Source: Arsukibacterium sp. UBA3155 (GTDB lineage: Bacteria > Pseudomonadota > Gammaproteobacteria > Enterobacterales > Alteromonadaceae). From it: 64,000 nt of DNA. This document shows positions 30,394 through 41,345 of the stretch, in pieces (position 1 is the first letter of the stretch; each line of letters opens with the position of its first letter). The notes beneath the pieces are model-generated. The model saw only the letters and a list, made by a program, of their open reading frames with translations. It had not been told where the DNA came from and did no database searches. Made by a program: the position numbers and the translations under genes. The stretch is taken from contig DEYP01000023.1 of NCBI GenBank assembly GCA_002364615.1, positions 62,001-126,000 of the forward strand. The letters run 5' to 3'.

Positions 30394-31002
30394 TTACTCC
30401 TTCTGGCCTGGCAGGCGGGCCAAAAGCCGGTCAACTCTGGCACTGAGCTCACTGACATGCTGGCTAAATTGCTGTAATTCAAGACTGGTGGGGCTGAGCA
30501 GCAGCTCATCCTGAGCCAGCATGGTGACACTTTGATCCAGTAAGGTGACTTTTTGCTGGATGTAGCGCTGTAACTGGCCGATACTCAAACCAATTTTATG
30601 GGCCATTGCATCGCCGACATAGCCAGCTAACGCTTCCTGCCAGTCGGGGTTCAGACGTTGCAGAAAATAGCTGTATTGCTGCGCGACCTGAATATCGCCT
30701 TCAATGTGCAGCGCATCGGCTTTAATCAGCCGGGTTAACTGGCTGGCGTCTCGAAGTTGGCGCAAGCTGGCTAAATCGGTACTGATGGCGCAATCCACGG
30801 TTTCATTATGCTGGTTGAACAATAAACGGTCGCTACCTGCAGTCATCACCAGCCTGACGTTAAATTCACGCAAGGTAAAGGCTAATTGTTTACCCTGCAG
30901 CTTGGTTAAACGCTCACTGGCACCGCTATCCATGCTGATCAGGCTGTGGCACAGGCGCTCGGCACTGGCGCACAGCAATTGAGGCAGCAAGGCTTGCAAC
31001 AT
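30394..31002 (-). CDS. ubiJ: Ubiquinone biosynthesis accessory factor UbiJ (SCP2 domain)
   Basis: 202 residues. N-terminal SCP2-like lipid-binding domain (FTLREFNVRLVMTAG) and a C-terminal helical segment; the ubiE-ubiJ-ubiB order is diagnostic. Binds ubiquinone intermediates for the Ubi metabolon. Overlaps the ubiE stop by one base. Confidence 0.93.
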   Translation of the reverse strand: MLQALLPQLLCASAERLCHSLISMDSGASERLTKLQGKQLAFTLREFNVRLVMTAGSDRLLFNQHNETVDCAISTDLASLRQLRDASQLTRLIKADALHIEGDIQVAQQYSYFLQRLNPDWQEALAGYVGDAMAHKIGLSIGQLQRYIQQKVTLLDQSVTMLAQDELLLSPTSLELQQFSQHVSELSARVDRLLARLPGQKE

Positions 31003-31757
31003 CAGAATTTAAAACCGCGATGCAATGCCACAATACCACCGGTAAGGTTGTGGTAGCTGACCTCTGAAAAGCCGGCTTCGGCCATCATGGTTTTTAATGT
31101 TTCCTGATCCGGATGCATCCGGATTGACTCTGCCAGATACTGGTAGCTTTCTTTGTCATTGGCGATTAACTGGCCCATGACAGGCAATAACTTAAATGAA
31201 TACATATCGTATACTTTACTTAGCCACTGCTGTTCAGGTTTAGAGAACTCCAGTACCAACAAACGACCACCCGGTTTTAGTACCCGAAACATTGATTTTA
31301 ACGCAGCAGCTTTGTCGGTTACGTTTCTCAGGCCAAAGCCGATACTGATAATATCAAAACTATTGTCAGCAAAAGGCAGCGCTTCAGCATTTGCCTGCAC
31401 AAATTCAATATTATTGATCAGGCCTAAATCACGTAATTTATCGCGACCGACGTTAAGCATGGACTCGTTAATATCAGCCAGTACCACTTTACCATTTGCA
31501 CCTACCCGACGAGAAAACAATGCAGCAATGTCGCCGGTGCCGCCAGCCAGATCAAGCACGTGCTGGCCAGGCCTGACCCCACTGCAATCAAGGGTAAAAC
31601 GCTTCCACAGCCGGTGAATACCCAGCGACATGACGTCATTCATCATGTCATATTTGGCAGCAACTGAATGGAACACGTTCGCTACCAGCGATACTTTCTC
31701 TGCGGCAGGGACAGTTTTATAGCCGAAATCGGTTGTGTTGTGTGTAGGTTCAGTCAT
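31002..31757 (-). CDS. ubiE: Ubiquinone/menaquinone biosynthesis C-methyltransferase
   Basis: 251 residues from the ATG at 31757 ([16 protein letters not shown]), the usual family start; the frame is open 21 codons upstream but that part is unlike UbiE. SAM-binding motif [15 protein letters not shown] and the UbiE signature [18 protein letters not shown] are present. Methylates the benzoquinone ring. First gene of the ubi-tat operon. Confidence 0.97.
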   Translation of the reverse strand: MTEPTHNTTDFGYKTVPAAEKVSLVANVFHSVAAKYDMMNDVMSLGIHRLWKRFTLDCSGVRPGQHVLDLAGGTGDIAALFSRRVGANGKVVLADINESMLNVGRDKLRDLGLINNIEFVQANAEALPFADNSFDIISIGFGLRNVTDKAAALKSMFRVLKPGGRLLVLEFSKPEQQWLSKVYDMYSFKLLPVMGQLIANDKESYQYLAESIRMHPDQETLKTMMAEAGFSEVSYHNLTGGIVALHRGFKF

Positions 31758-31854
31758 GAAGTTGCCTGTTTCAGCGCTAAAAAGAGTCACTAGTGTAAAA
31801 GAATTGACCGCACTAGCCAACTGCTGTGTGTATACGTGACAGGTGCTGTCAGGT

Positions 31855-32931
31855 TCAGCCAGCGTGCAACATTAATTCATCAGCCACCTGATTACGGCCC
31901 CGTGTTTTGGCCAGCTTTAACACTTGCGAGCTACGTGCTAAAAACTGATACCAACTTTCTTTAGCCTGAAACAACGAGACTCCCAGCGAAATAGTGACCT
32001 TAGGCAGGCTTTTCTTATCGCGGGATGACACAAAGCGAAGCTTTTCGACGCCTTTACGCACCTGCTCCGCGATTTCATTGGCGGTACGCAGGTCGATATC
32101 CGGGAGCAACAATAAAAACTCTTCACCCCCTGAGCGCACCGGCATACCGCTGGCTTGCACATAACTACCGACTTTTCGCGCTACTTTGCTCAAAATAACA
32201 TCACCGATGGTCTGGCCATAATCCTGATTAAACCGACTGAAATGATCAATATCGACCACGATGGCGGCAATTCGCCGCTCTGGTTGTTCCGATAACCAAA
32301 TATCAACCTGATTTTGCATTGCAATACGATTGTAAAGGCCGGTTAGCGGGTCTTGCATTCGTTGTAACTTCAACTGTTCAAGTTCATGTCGTAACTGATG
32401 GCTTTGCTTGTTCGCCATGGCAAGCTGGCTATGCAACTGCTGTTGCTGTTGTTGGTAAGACTGGGCCTGAGTCATAATAATGCCAGCAATATCCGCTACC
32501 TTGGCGGGCGCAATCGTAAGATCATGCAACTGTTGTTCTAATTGCTGAACAAAATGACCAGTGGCTTCTGCGGCCAAATCAGTATAGCCAGATAATCGGC
32601 CAACAATACCGGTTACCTCATGCAGCAGTTGTTCCTGCTGCGCATTTTCATCTGCCAGCCAACGCTGATAAAGCTCGGCCATAATAAAGTCATCAAAAAC
32701 CGCTTTGCTGGCCAGCTTTTGCTCAATGGCCTTGCAAAGTCCGGCATTGTTACCGCTGATATAATCGTAGGCCACCGCATAATTGATCGGGTGAATAGCA
32801 AGTTGGTTATGCTGCAGGAAAGCTTTGACTAAGCCCGCTTTTTCCAGCGCTTGTTGCAGCGAGTCCTGATACTTCATAAAAGGGTATTGAGCTCCGGAGC
32901 CATTCTTTTTATTATTTTTTTCAGAACTCAT
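31855..32931 (-). CDS. Diguanylate cyclase (GGDEF) with helical N-terminal domain
   Basis: 358 residues, no membrane helix. A helical N-terminal region (about 1-190) includes a Gln-rich coiled coil. The C-terminal GGDEF domain has [27 protein letters not shown] and active site RSGGEEF. I see no RxxD inhibitory site just upstream of the GGEEF. Probably a soluble c-di-GMP synthase. It lies between ubiE and a divergent lipoprotein gene, with its own promoter space. Confidence 0.88.
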   Translation of the reverse strand: MSSEKNNKKNGSGAQYPFMKYQDSLQQALEKAGLVKAFLQHNQLAIHPINYAVAYDYISGNNAGLCKAIEQKLASKAVFDDFIMAELYQRWLADENAQQEQLLHEVTGIVGRLSGYTDLAAEATGHFVQQLEQQLHDLTIAPAKVADIAGIIMTQAQSYQQQQQQLHSQLAMANKQSHQLRHELEQLKLQRMQDPLTGLYNRIAMQNQVDIWLSEQPERRIAAIVVDIDHFSRFNQDYGQTIGDVILSKVARKVGSYVQASGMPVRSGGEEFLLLLPDIDLRTANEIAEQVRKGVEKLRFVSSRDKKSLPKVTISLGVSLFQAKESWYQFLARSSQVLKLAKTRGRNQVADELMLHAG

Positions 32932-33111
32932 AGTAACCGAATCCGGCTCGCTGGCAACCTGCTATGTAAACAAAATCGTTCAGTCGCTGAAAATAGCGGC
33001 AAACCGTTCTTTAAATCTAGGCTCAGCGACACGATTTGCAAGTTTAAGCGGCTTTATTCGCGGTTAAATCAGGTTACAATCCTTAACAACACAGCTCAAA
33101 GGATCAACACG

Positions 33112-34845
33112 ATGCGAATTATGCTTACGATGACATGCCTACTGGTGAGTCTGGCCGGATGTGCAACAGGACCCATACAGAAGGATCCTGACCAGCGCTT
33201 TACCCAGTTAGCAGAGCAACTCTGGCAGGCTGAAACGGCGCTGACCGCCAGTGAACCCGACCGGATGCCCGATATGTCGCCGGCAGCATTAAGTGCCCGC
33301 CAGCAACAACGGTTAAATTGGCAGCAGCAATTACAGCAGGTGAATGTCGCGCAGTTGTCGGAGCAAAACCAGATTAACCATGCCATTCTGATGTACCGTT
33401 TGGCAAATGATATTGACGAGTACCGGTTTAATGCACATTTAACGCCACTGACCTCAGAATCGGGCTTTCATACGTCGGTGGCGATGATGTTGCAGCGCAG
33501 TGCGTTACGCCAGCTGGCCGACTATGAAAATTATCTGCAGAAACTGGCGACTGTCCCGGTGTATATGCAACAACAGACAGACTGGATGCGTCAGGGCCTG
33601 TTGACCGGAATCACCCAACCTAAAGCAGTACTGAAAGGCTTTGAGCAGAGTATCAGCTCGTATATTACAGATGATATGACGGCCAGCGTTTTTTACCGGC
33701 CATTTTTGACGAAACCAGACAGCATCAGCGATGCGAAGTGGCAACAGCTGCAGGACAGTGCACAGCAGATTATTATGCAGCATATTAATCCGGCGTATCA
33801 GGCATATTATGACTTTATGGTACAGGATTATATGCCGGGCGCCCGCGATACGATTGCGGCCAGCGCGTTAGCTGACGGTGCTGCGTTTTACCAGAACAGA
33901 CTTGAACATTACACCACACTGAAGTTAACCCCGCAGCAAGTTCACGATACCGGACTGGCAGAGGTAAAGCGCATTCGCGGTGAGATGCAGGCCATTATTG
34001 CACAATTGGGCTTTGCCGGTAGTTTTGCCGATTTTATTCAGTTTTTACGTACCGATCCGCAGTTTTATCCGCAATCTGAGCAGGAGTTAATGCGTTACGC
34101 TGCCTGGTTATCCAAGCAGGCTGATGCACAGCTGCCGCGGCTTTTTAAAACCTTACCGCGCACGCCTTATGGGGTGGTGCCGGTTCCGGCTGAAATTGCG
34201 CCAAAGTATACGACCGGCCGCTATGCGGGGGCTTCACGCGATGATCAGGCAGGATTTTACTGGGTAAATACCTATGCATTAAATCGGCGACCGCTATATG
34301 AGATGCCAGCGCTAACACTGCATGAAGCGGTGCCGGGCCACCATCTGCAAATCTCGCTGGCCCGCGAGCAAGCCAGCTTGCCCGATTACCGGCGTAGTTT
34401 TTATACTTCAGCATTTGGTGAAGGCTGGGGGTTGTATGCGGAATATCTTGGGCTTGAGATGGGTTTTTATGACGACCCATACAGCAATTTTGGCCGTCTG
34501 ACCTACGAAATGTGGCGGGCAGCAAGGTTGGTGGTCGATACCGGTATGCATAGCATGGGCTGGAGCCGACAGCAGGCTATCGACTTTCTGGCGGCAAACA
34601 CGGCGTTATCAATGCATAACGTGACTACGGAGATAGACCGCTATATCAGCTGGCCAGCCCAGGCATTGTCATATAAGTTAGGTGAAATCACTATCAGGCG
34701 TTTAAGAGCTGACGCTGAACAGCAACTGGCGGATAAATTTGATATCCGTCGTTTTCATGACGTGGTATTAAGCAATGGCAGTGTCCCCTTAGCCGTTTTA
34801 GAGCAGCAGGTTGCGGCTTACATCACGGCACAACTGGCTGAATAA
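33112..34845 (+). CDS. DUF885 family lipoprotein (putative metallopeptidase)
   Basis: 577 residues from the ATG at 33112 (AAAGGA upstream); the frame continues 87 codons further upstream but overlaps noncoding and the divergent gene. Lipobox SLAGC. The DUF885 signature HEAVPGHH (404-411) and GEGWGLYAEYLG are present; HExxH-like residues suggest zinc binding, though peptidase activity is established for few members. Likely periplasmic or outer-membrane side. Confidence 0.9.
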   Translation: MRIMLTMTCLLVSLAGCATGPIQKDPDQRFTQLAEQLWQAETALTASEPDRMPDMSPAALSARQQQRLNWQQQLQQVNVAQLSEQNQINHAILMYRLANDIDEYRFNAHLTPLTSESGFHTSVAMMLQRSALRQLADYENYLQKLATVPVYMQQQTDWMRQGLLTGITQPKAVLKGFEQSISSYITDDMTASVFYRPFLTKPDSISDAKWQQLQDSAQQIIMQHINPAYQAYYDFMVQDYMPGARDTIAASALADGAAFYQNRLEHYTTLKLTPQQVHDTGLAEVKRIRGEMQAIIAQLGFAGSFADFIQFLRTDPQFYPQSEQELMRYAAWLSKQADAQLPRLFKTLPRTPYGVVPVPAEIAPKYTTGRYAGASRDDQAGFYWVNTYALNRRPLYEMPALTLHEAVPGHHLQISLAREQASLPDYRRSFYTSAFGEGWGLYAEYLGLEMGFYDDPYSNFGRLTYEMWRAARLVVDTGMHSMGWSRQQAIDFLAANTALSMHNVTTEIDRYISWPAQALSYKLGEITIRRLRADAEQQLADKFDIRRFHDVVLSNGSVPLAVLEQQVAAYITAQLAE

Positions 34846-34889
34846 TGCTGGCTGAAGTACCTTTAAAAAGTACTACTAAGGAGTACTAA

Positions 34890-34918
34890 AAAAACAGCCG
34901 GCATTAGCCGGCTGTTTA
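34890..34918. terminator. Bidirectional terminator after the DUF885 gene
   Basis: Perfect 10-base stem AACAGCCGGC / GCCGGCTGTT with an ATTA loop, flanked by a run of A on the left and T on the right. Serves the DUF885 gene and possibly the small minus-strand gene that follows. Confidence 0.8.
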
Positions 34919-34999
34919 CTGTTCGTTAGTTAACTCTGTATGAGTTAAACGTTAGATGTTACGAGTACAGTTTACCTGTCAGACAGAAGCAACGTGACC

Positions 35000-35230
35000 T
35001 CAATGTCTGACGACAACCGTAGGTGAGGTATTAATCTGACCTTCGTTATCTATTGCTGCCATTTTATTGCCAGCAAACAACACGGCTATTTTGTGGTTGT
35101 TTTGCTGGCGTACAAATCGTAATTCATAGCCGAAACGTTGCAACTCTGCTACAGAAAACTTCTGTGCTAAATTCAGTTCTTCCCAGAAATAATGCATATC
35201 CTTATCCGTCTGGCGCCGTTCTTGAATCAT
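35000..35230 (-). CDS. Small conserved-looking protein of unknown function
   Basis: 76 residues from the ATG at 35230, placed 6 bases after GGAG. Charged N-terminal helix (IQERRQTDKDMHYFWEELN) then a beta-type segment (YELRFVRQQNNHKIAVLFAG and MAAIDNEG). No signal peptide or membrane helix. Good ribosome site and codon use make it likely real; I recognise no family. Confidence 0.6.
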   Translation of the reverse strand: MIQERRQTDKDMHYFWEELNLAQKFSVAELQRFGYELRFVRQQNNHKIAVLFAGNKMAAIDNEGQINTSPTVVVRH

Positions 35231-35279
35231 ACCTGGCTCCAACTGCAGGGACTTAAATTTTGGGATTCAGTCAGGCCGG

Positions 35280-35738
35280 TTAGGAGAGCGCCATTATGGT
35301 TTGCCATTGGGCACAAGTAACAGGCATAACAGAAAGTCTGTTGCCTTTGCGTACCAACGGCAACTCCACCAGAGTAGCTACATTTTTTAGTTTGTCCAGT
35401 CGGATGAGTTGGGGCAGTTTACTAACAAACTGTAAATCGACAGCTACCCAACGTGGTTTCTGCCCGGTTGCTTTATTATCAAAATAGTGACTGTTGCTAT
35501 CAAACTGACTGGGGTCCGGATAAGCCGATTTAACCACGCTGGCGATACCAGCAATGCCAATATGTTTGCAACTGGAGTGGTAAATAAAAACCTGGTCACC
35601 TGCGGCAACCTCATCCCGCAGAAAGTTCCTGGCCTGATAATTGCGAACGCCCTCCCAGACTATCGGTGTGTCGGGGGCGAGGGCAAAGTCATCAATGCTG
35701 CATTCGTCCGGTTCGGTTTTAAATAACCAGTAGTTCAT
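35280..35738 (-). CDS. EVE domain protein
   Basis: 152 residues. Starts MNYWLFKTEPDECSIDDF and has WEGVRNYQARNFLRDEV and VFIYHSS, hallmarks of the stand-alone EVE (PUA-like) domain. These proteins bind modified bases in RNA or DNA; the cellular role in proteobacteria is not settled. It is divergent from tesB. Confidence 0.92.
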   Translation of the reverse strand: MNYWLFKTEPDECSIDDFALAPDTPIVWEGVRNYQARNFLRDEVAAGDQVFIYHSSCKHIGIAGIASVVKSAYPDPSQFDSNSHYFDNKATGQKPRWVAVDLQFVSKLPQLIRLDKLKNVATLVELPLVRKGNRLSVMPVTCAQWQTIMALS

Positions 35739-35802
35739 CTTTGCCAGGCCCCTTGCTTTGCGGCAGAATAGAGACTGCAGAGTGTAGCAAAAGGACCGCT
35801 GA

Positions 35803-36672
35803 ATGAGTCAGGTATTAGAGAATTTGTTATCGTTACTAAAACTGGAAACGATTGAGCTAGGGCTGTATCGGGGCCAAAGTCAGGATTTAGGATTCAAAGC
35901 CGTTTTTGGCGGACAGGTAATGGGGCAGGCATTGTCAGCAGCAAAAGAAACCCTGACCGAAGAGCGAAAGGTGCATTCATTTCACTCTTATTTTTTGCGG
36001 CCAGGTGATGCCAGTAAACCCATCGTCTATGAGGTTGAAACGATTCGGGACGGTAAAAGTTTCAGCACCCGCCGGGTCAGTGCCATTCAGTATGGTAAGC
36101 CTATTTTCTATATGACCGCCTCATTTCAGACAGAAGAGCAGGGGTTTAACCACTATGATCCCATGCCTGAGGTACCCGAGCCTGATGAGCTGGTATCCGA
36201 TCTGGCATTTTATCAGCAGCATGCGTCATTAATACCCGAAAGCCTGCGCAGTAAATTTATTTGTGAGAAACCGATAGAGATGCGGCCGGTCGATTTTCAA
36301 AATCCGTTTCAGCCGCAAGTCAGCGCGCCCAGGCGTTACGTCTGGTTTAAAGCAAATGGTAATATGCCAGACGATATCCGGGTACATAAATACCTGCTGG
36401 CCTATGCGTCAGATTTTAATTTTCTGCCAACAGCGTTACAGCCACATGGTGCATCCTTTATGGCAGCAAACATGCAAGTGGCGACGATTGATCATGCGAT
36501 GTGGTTTCATCAGGACTTTCGTTTTGACGACTGGCTACTGTATGCCGTAGACAGCCCGCGGGCTAGCGGTGGCAGAGGCTTGGTGCGGGGCCAGTTTTTT
36601 AACCGTAACGGTGAATTGGTCGCATCAACCATGCAGGAAGGGGTTATTCGCCGCTACGCCAGCGCCCGTTAG
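35803..36672 (+). CDS. tesB: Acyl-CoA thioesterase II
   Basis: 289 residues, double hot-dog fold. [13 protein letters not shown] and [13 protein letters not shown] in the N-terminal half and the C-terminal HDxxxW-type region ([13 protein letters not shown]) match TesB. Hydrolyses medium and long acyl-CoA. Converges on plsB with a 4-base overlap of the coding ends. Confidence 0.95.
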   Translation: MSQVLENLLSLLKLETIELGLYRGQSQDLGFKAVFGGQVMGQALSAAKETLTEERKVHSFHSYFLRPGDASKPIVYEVETIRDGKSFSTRRVSAIQYGKPIFYMTASFQTEEQGFNHYDPMPEVPEPDELVSDLAFYQQHASLIPESLRSKFICEKPIEMRPVDFQNPFQPQVSAPRRYVWFKANGNMPDDIRVHKYLLAYASDFNFLPTALQPHGASFMAANMQVATIDHAMWFHQDFRFDDWLLYAVDSPRASGGRGLVRGQFFNRNGELVASTMQEGVIRRYASAR

Positions 36673-39128
36673 GGCGCAGCATCCTCTGGCATAATGCTTT
36701 GCAGCGTTTGCAGAATGTCGTTTCTCAGCAACGTATTTACGGTTTGTGTCAGCTGCTGTAGCCGTGGACTGCTGCATACCTGATTACTGCTGTTGGTGTG
36801 GCTGATCCCAGCGTCTTTCAGGGCATTGATCAGGGTTGCAAACAACCCTTTGTCATAATACTCCGGTGCAACAATGCCGTGCAAATGCAGCAGCCGCTGA
36901 GCCAGTTGATGCCCCCGATTCTCCAGGTCAGCACGGTTTAGCGGCCCCTGCGCAACGATCAGATTTAAGACGATGGCGTAACGTTGCAAGGTGTCTTCAG
37001 CATTATGTGCCAGCAGGCTAAGCATAAAATAGTGCCTGCTTTGCTGGGCTGGGGCGTAAAAGTTAACGCCATCAGACTCAATTAAGCCTTGTTCGGTCAT
37101 AAATTGCAGTAATGCCTGGCAATAGGTACGTAATGAGCTGACGTATAAAAACAGTTCGGCTTTTAGCAATGGATATAGCTGTTCAATATCACTAAGTAAC
37201 TGCTCACTGCTGATGCTGCGCTGATGCAGTACTGATGAGGCCAACAGTGACGGCAGCATAAATAAATGGAGTACATTATTTTTATAGTAGCTGGCTAACA
37301 CACTATGCTCAGCATTTAATCCGATTAGCTCGCCAAAGCCGTCGGTGGTACTTTGCACCTTTTGCAGAGTAAGAGCGTGGGCAATAAGGCTGTCTGCATC
37401 ACCTTCTGGCAAACTGATCTGAGGGTGATAGGGCACCTGGCGTTGCAAATCCAGATAAAAACTCAGTTGCTGGGCTAGTTCATTACGGGTCAGGACATGC
37501 TTGTCAGTGGCCAGAATGCTTAAGGCAATCAGGTTGGTGGCGTTCAGCGCCGCGGCCTGATTAATGTGCTGCATTACCTGATTCGCCAGTTTAGCGACCA
37601 GCGGGTTTAACCAGGTTGGCTTTTGTACTTCCAGCGGATGAATATGACTTTTCCAGTCACTTACTTGCTGATTGAGATATTGATTAAGTTGAATGGGCTC
37701 GCCAAAATTAACATAGCCGTAGCCATAATCCCGTAAGTTGCGTATAGCCTTGAGTACGCCGCCGATTGACTCCTTTTTCTTACCTGACCCCTGTAGCTCG
37801 TTGACATAAGTACTGACTTCCATCACGTGCTCGTAGCCCAGATATACCGGTACTAGGGTGACAGGACGCTCGATACCACGCAGCATCGATTGCACGGTCA
37901 TGGCCAACATGCCGGTTTTCGGTTGCAACAACCTGCCGGTGCGACTGCGGCCGCCTTCTGAATAATATTTTACCGCGTAACCTTTGCTAAACAGCTGGCT
38001 AAGATATTCCCGAAACACCGCAGAATACAATTTATTGCCGCTAAAGCTGCGCCGGATAAAAAACGCGCCGCCACGACGAAAAATGGTGCCTGCCGGCCAG
38101 AAATTTAAATTGATACCGGCGGCAATGTGCGGTGGTACCAGGCCCTGGTGATAAATAACATAACTTAACAACAAGTAATCCATATGGCTGCGATGACAAG
38201 GTACATAAACAATTTCATGACCTTTTTGTGCCAGATCACGCAGCATATCTGCATTATTTATTTTGATACCGCTATAGAGTTTTTTCCAGAGCCAGCTTAG
38301 CACCCGGTCACCCACCCGCAAGGTCGACTCACGGTAATCGGCAGCAATTTCCTGCAACAGCTTGTGGGCCTGCTGTCGCGCAACTTTAAGTGACACTTTT
38401 TTTGAGCGCGCTTCGTCTTCTATGGCTTGTTTTAACGCGGGTGAAGCCAGTAACGCGTTAAAAAGCTGGCTGCGATTAACAAGTTTAGGTCCGGTAGCCG
38501 CCAGTTTTTGCCGGTAAAAATGAAATCGTGACATGCGCAGCAGTTTGCGGGCGGTATCCGGTTTATCACCAAATTGCGCTGCCATCTGAGTCAGCGAGAC
38601 TGCCCGGCTTAACCGCACCAGAGTATGGCGTCCTGACACCAGAACAATCATAAACTTCGCCAGCCAATGTGGCGCGTTGGCTTCGCCAAGCAGCCACTTT
38701 ATACTATTTTCTTTACCCGGCGCCCGGCCCCACAATATTGCAACGGGCACCAGTTGTGCGTCCAGCTCAGGGTTAGCAAGATGAAGTTGCAGCAATTGCT
38801 GGCCCTGACGTAGTGCCCGGGTTTTACTCCTGCCGCCAATAACACTATGAGGTTTTTCGAGAAATAACGTGCGGGTCAGTTCCGTCCCGGCCAACGGAAC
38901 CGGTTGCAGTGGATCCGGCAGGCTAAGCTGCTGGCATACCCGACGCAACGTGGCCAGATCACTGGCTGACTCTGTATGACAGACATAGAAAATGGGCCTG
39001 TTAATATCCAGCGCCAGTTCATTGACAGGATGGTCAGGAACAATCTTAAACTTAACCAGCAATCGCAATGGCCATTTTAATAACGCGGTACACAACGACA
39101 ACAAAGAAAACATACAAATACCGACCAT
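36669..39128 (-). CDS. plsB: Glycerol-3-phosphate 1-O-acyltransferase
   Basis: 819 residues, family length. Acyltransferase motif [11 protein letters not shown] (about residue 310), motif [10 protein letters not shown] and motif [11 protein letters not shown] are present. First step of phospholipid synthesis at the inner membrane. An ATG five codons in (39113) is an alternative start. Divergent from lexA across a 124-base region that contains the SOS boxes. Confidence 0.95.
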   Translation of the reverse strand: MVGICMFSLLSLCTALLKWPLRLLVKFKIVPDHPVNELALDINRPIFYVCHTESASDLATLRRVCQQLSLPDPLQPVPLAGTELTRTLFLEKPHSVIGGRSKTRALRQGQQLLQLHLANPELDAQLVPVAILWGRAPGKENSIKWLLGEANAPHWLAKFMIVLVSGRHTLVRLSRAVSLTQMAAQFGDKPDTARKLLRMSRFHFYRQKLAATGPKLVNRSQLFNALLASPALKQAIEDEARSKKVSLKVARQQAHKLLQEIAADYRESTLRVGDRVLSWLWKKLYSGIKINNADMLRDLAQKGHEIVYVPCHRSHMDYLLLSYVIYHQGLVPPHIAAGINLNFWPAGTIFRRGGAFFIRRSFSGNKLYSAVFREYLSQLFSKGYAVKYYSEGGRSRTGRLLQPKTGMLAMTVQSMLRGIERPVTLVPVYLGYEHVMEVSTYVNELQGSGKKKESIGGVLKAIRNLRDYGYGYVNFGEPIQLNQYLNQQVSDWKSHIHPLEVQKPTWLNPLVAKLANQVMQHINQAAALNATNLIALSILATDKHVLTRNELAQQLSFYLDLQRQVPYHPQISLPEGDADSLIAHALTLQKVQSTTDGFGELIGLNAEHSVLASYYKNNVLHLFMLPSLLASSVLHQRSISSEQLLSDIEQLYPLLKAELFLYVSSLRTYCQALLQFMTEQGLIESDGVNFYAPAQQSRHYFMLSLLAHNAEDTLQRYAIVLNLIVAQGPLNRADLENRGHQLAQRLLHLHGIVAPEYYDKGLFATLINALKDAGISHTNSSNQVCSSPRLQQLTQTVNTLLRNDILQTLQSIMPEDAAP

Positions 39129-39210
39129 GAAAACAGACTTGCCAGAATATCACGGAAGCAGAAACTGGCAAATTTGTCGTGCAGACAAAAACTTGGCAAT
39201 TAGCAAAAGG

Positions 39211-39226
39211 CTGTATATACTCACAG
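39211..39226 (+). promoter_or_regulatory. LexA (SOS) box 1 of lexA
   Basis: CTGTATATACTCACAG fits the CTGT-N8-ACAG SOS-box pattern exactly, 27 bases before the lexA start. It implies autorepression of lexA. Confidence 0.85.
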
Positions 39227-39232
39227 TAACCA

Positions 39233-39248
39233 CTGTATAGGTAGCCAG
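39233..39248 (+). promoter_or_regulatory. Probable second, weaker LexA box
   Basis: CTGTATAGGTAGCCAG is CTGT-N8-CCAG, one base off the palindrome, 22 bases (two helical turns) after box 1. Some lexA genes, including that of E. coli, have two boxes. Confidence 0.5.
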
Positions 39249-39252
39249 CACT

Positions 39253-39873
39253 ATGAGACCACTTACGCCTCGTCAGGCAGAAATTTTGCAACTTATCAAA
39301 GATTATCAGACCGAGACCGGTATGCCACCAACCCGGGCTGAGATCGCCAGCCAGCTGGGTTTTAAATCAGCCAATGCAGCAGAGGAACATTTAAAAGCAC
39401 TGGCAAAGAAGGGCGTGCTGGCAATGATGCCGGGAACCTCGCGCGGCATACGTTTACTGGACGATGATAACGAGCCAGAACAGTTAGGTTTACCTTTAAT
39501 AGGCAAAGTGGCCGCTGGCCAACCTATTCTGGCGGCAGAAAATGTGCAAAACCATTATAAAATTGACGCCCATTTATTTAAACCCCGTGCCGATTTTTTG
39601 TTAAAAGTTCAGGGGATGAGTATGCAAGATATCGGCATTATGGATGGCGATTTACTGGCCGTGCATAAAACGGCAGATGCCCAGCCTGGTCAGGTTGTTA
39701 TTGCCAGGGTTGATGACGATGTCACCGTTAAGCGGTTTCAGCGTGATGGACATCAGGTACTGTTGCACCCCGAGAATAAAGATTTTGAAGTGATTAAAGT
39801 CGATTTACGCCAGCAGCAATTTGCCATAGAGGGTTTGGCGGTTGGGGTAATTCGCAACGGCAGTTGGTTATAA
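39253..39873 (+). CDS. lexA: SOS repressor LexA
   Basis: 206 residues. N-terminal winged HTH ([35 protein letters not shown]); cleavage site Ala88-Gly89 in KVAAGQP; catalytic Ser123 in QGMSMQDIG and Lys160 in VTVKRF. All elements needed for RecA-stimulated self-cleavage are present. Confidence 0.98.
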   Translation: MRPLTPRQAEILQLIKDYQTETGMPPTRAEIASQLGFKSANAAEEHLKALAKKGVLAMMPGTSRGIRLLDDDNEPEQLGLPLIGKVAAGQPILAAENVQNHYKIDAHLFKPRADFLLKVQGMSMQDIGIMDGDLLAVHKTADAQPGQVVIARVDDDVTVKRFQRDGHQVLLHPENKDFEVIKVDLRQQQFAIEGLAVGVIRNGSWL

Positions 39874-39903
39874 AAAACTATTAGCTCAATAAGTTAATTG
39901 TTA

Positions 39904-39950
39904 AAAAAAGCGCTGGTATGACCTGTTGGTTTTACCGGCGCTTTTGCTAT
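39904..39950 (+). terminator. Terminator of lexA
   Basis: Stem AAAGCGCTGGTA / TACCGGCGCTTT with one G-T type mismatch and a 14-base loop, flanked by A and T runs, about 30 bases after the stop. Confidence 0.65.
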
Positions 39951-40200
39951 TTAGGGGTTTACACTGGCGCTGATTTGGATGATTCTTAGACGAAGGGTGC
40001 TGAAAAAAATATCAGTTACCAAGATGGGTTACTGCAGCGGCAGTTAAAATTAAAAAAACTATAACAATAATAAACTAAAGAAACGTCATACATAGGTTCG
40101 GGGGCTAGCGGTATTCACCGTATATTCTATCGGTATTCGCCGTGTATTACTGTGTACAGGTTTCTGCGGTTTGCTTTGCAAATGACAGAGGAGAAGTACA
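39951..40200. promoter_or_regulatory. Upstream region of the cox operon with an imperfect direct repeat
   Basis: No gene seen. CGGTATTCACCGTATA (40109-40124) is repeated as CGGTATTCGCCGTGTA (40131-40146), start to start 22 bases, i.e. two helical turns. Each unit is itself partly palindromic (CGGT..ACCG). A likely regulator-binding pair controlling coxB; the regulator is unknown. A clear GAGGAG ribosome site precedes coxB. Confidence 0.5.
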
Positions 40201-41343
40201 GTGGCGAAGACGAGTAGTATACGTTGGACGCTGCCGACCTTGCTTTTAGCCGCTTCGGCTAATGCAGCAGCCATGCCTTTAAATATGACTAGGGGCGTTA
40301 CGGAGATCAGTCAGGAGGTTTACAGCCTGCACATGCTGATTTTCTGGATTTGCTGCGTTATCGGGGCAGTGGTGTTCGGGATAATGTTTGTTTCTATCCT
40401 GTTACACCGAAAAGCGCGGGGCGTGCAACCAGCTCAATTTCACGAAAGTACCAAAATAGAAATTCTTTGGACCGCTATTCCGGTGGTAATTTTAATTGGT
40501 ATGGCTATACCCGCTTCCAAAACGCTCATCGCCATGGATGACACCTCTGCAGCGGATGTTACGGTTCAGATAACCGGTTCGCAATGGAAGTGGCATTACA
40601 AGTATCTGGGCAGCGATCTGGAATACTTCTCTGTCCTCGCTACGCCTCGTGAACAAATAACCAACCGCTTTGCCAAAGGTGAAAATTATCTGTTGGAAGT
40701 GGACAGACCCCTTATTATACCTACAGGCCAGAAGATTCGTTTTCTGATGACCTCGGATGATGTTATTCATTCCTGGTGGGTGCCTGCATTTGCTATTAAG
40801 AAAGACGCCAACCCAGGGTTTATCAACGAAGCCTGGACCCGCGTTGATGAGCCTGGAATTTACCGGGGGCAGTGTGCAGAGCTATGCGGGAAAGATCACG
40901 CGTACATGCCAATCGTCGTGATAGCGAAAAGCCCTGACGACTATGCGGCGTGGAAGGCTGGCGAAGAAACCCGGATTGCACAAGAGAAAGCCGCAGAGCA
41001 GGAGTTATTGGCCATGAATATGGATATGTCTGAGCTAATGGCCAACGGCGAGCGAACTTACATTGCATATTGTGCAGCATGTCATCAACCTAATGGTGCT
41101 GGCTTACCTGGTATTTTCCCTTCTCTGGCAGGTAGTGAACTTATCTTAACGGATAAAACTGCCCACATTGATATCGTATTAAACGGCAAAGCCGGCACTG
41201 CAATGCAGGCGTTTGGCCGCCAGTTAAGCTTAAAAGAATTAGCATCTGTCCTGACTTACACCCGCAATGCCTGGGGTAACGACACCGGAGAGGCCGTGCA
41301 GGCCGCCGACGTTTATAAAGTGCAGCAGGGTGAGGGAGAATAA
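40201..41343 (+). CDS. coxB: Cytochrome c oxidase subunit II with fused cytochrome c domain
   Basis: 380 residues, GTG start with GAGGAG ribosome site. Signal peptide, two membrane helices (about 45-68 and 85-108), CuA centre residues Cys225, Glu227, Cys229, His233 and Met236, then a C-terminal heme c motif CAACH (291-295). The heme domain marks the caa3-like subtype. First gene of the oxidase operon. Confidence 0.96.
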   Translation: MAKTSSIRWTLPTLLLAASANAAAMPLNMTRGVTEISQEVYSLHMLIFWICCVIGAVVFGIMFVSILLHRKARGVQPAQFHESTKIEILWTAIPVVILIGMAIPASKTLIAMDDTSAADVTVQITGSQWKWHYKYLGSDLEYFSVLATPREQITNRFAKGENYLLEVDRPLIIPTGQKIRFLMTSDDVIHSWWVPAFAIKKDANPGFINEAWTRVDEPGIYRGQCAELCGKDHAYMPIVVIAKSPDDYAAWKAGEETRIAQEKAAEQELLAMNMDMSELMANGERTYIAYCAACHQPNGAGLPGIFPSLAGSELILTDKTAHIDIVLNGKAGTAMQAFGRQLSLKELASVLTYTRNAWGNDTGEAVQAADVYKVQQGEGE

Positions 41344-41345
41344 TA

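Noticed and set aside
32420-32470. CAG/TTG repeats near 32.4 kb as a microsatellite
   Set aside because: They encode a Gln-rich coiled coil in the diguanylate cyclase and are imperfect, as elsewhere in this Gln-rich genome.
32851-33111. Upstream extension of the DUF885 gene by 87 codons
   Set aside because: It overlaps the divergent cyclase start and lacks a signal; the ATG at 33112 begins a lipoprotein signal.
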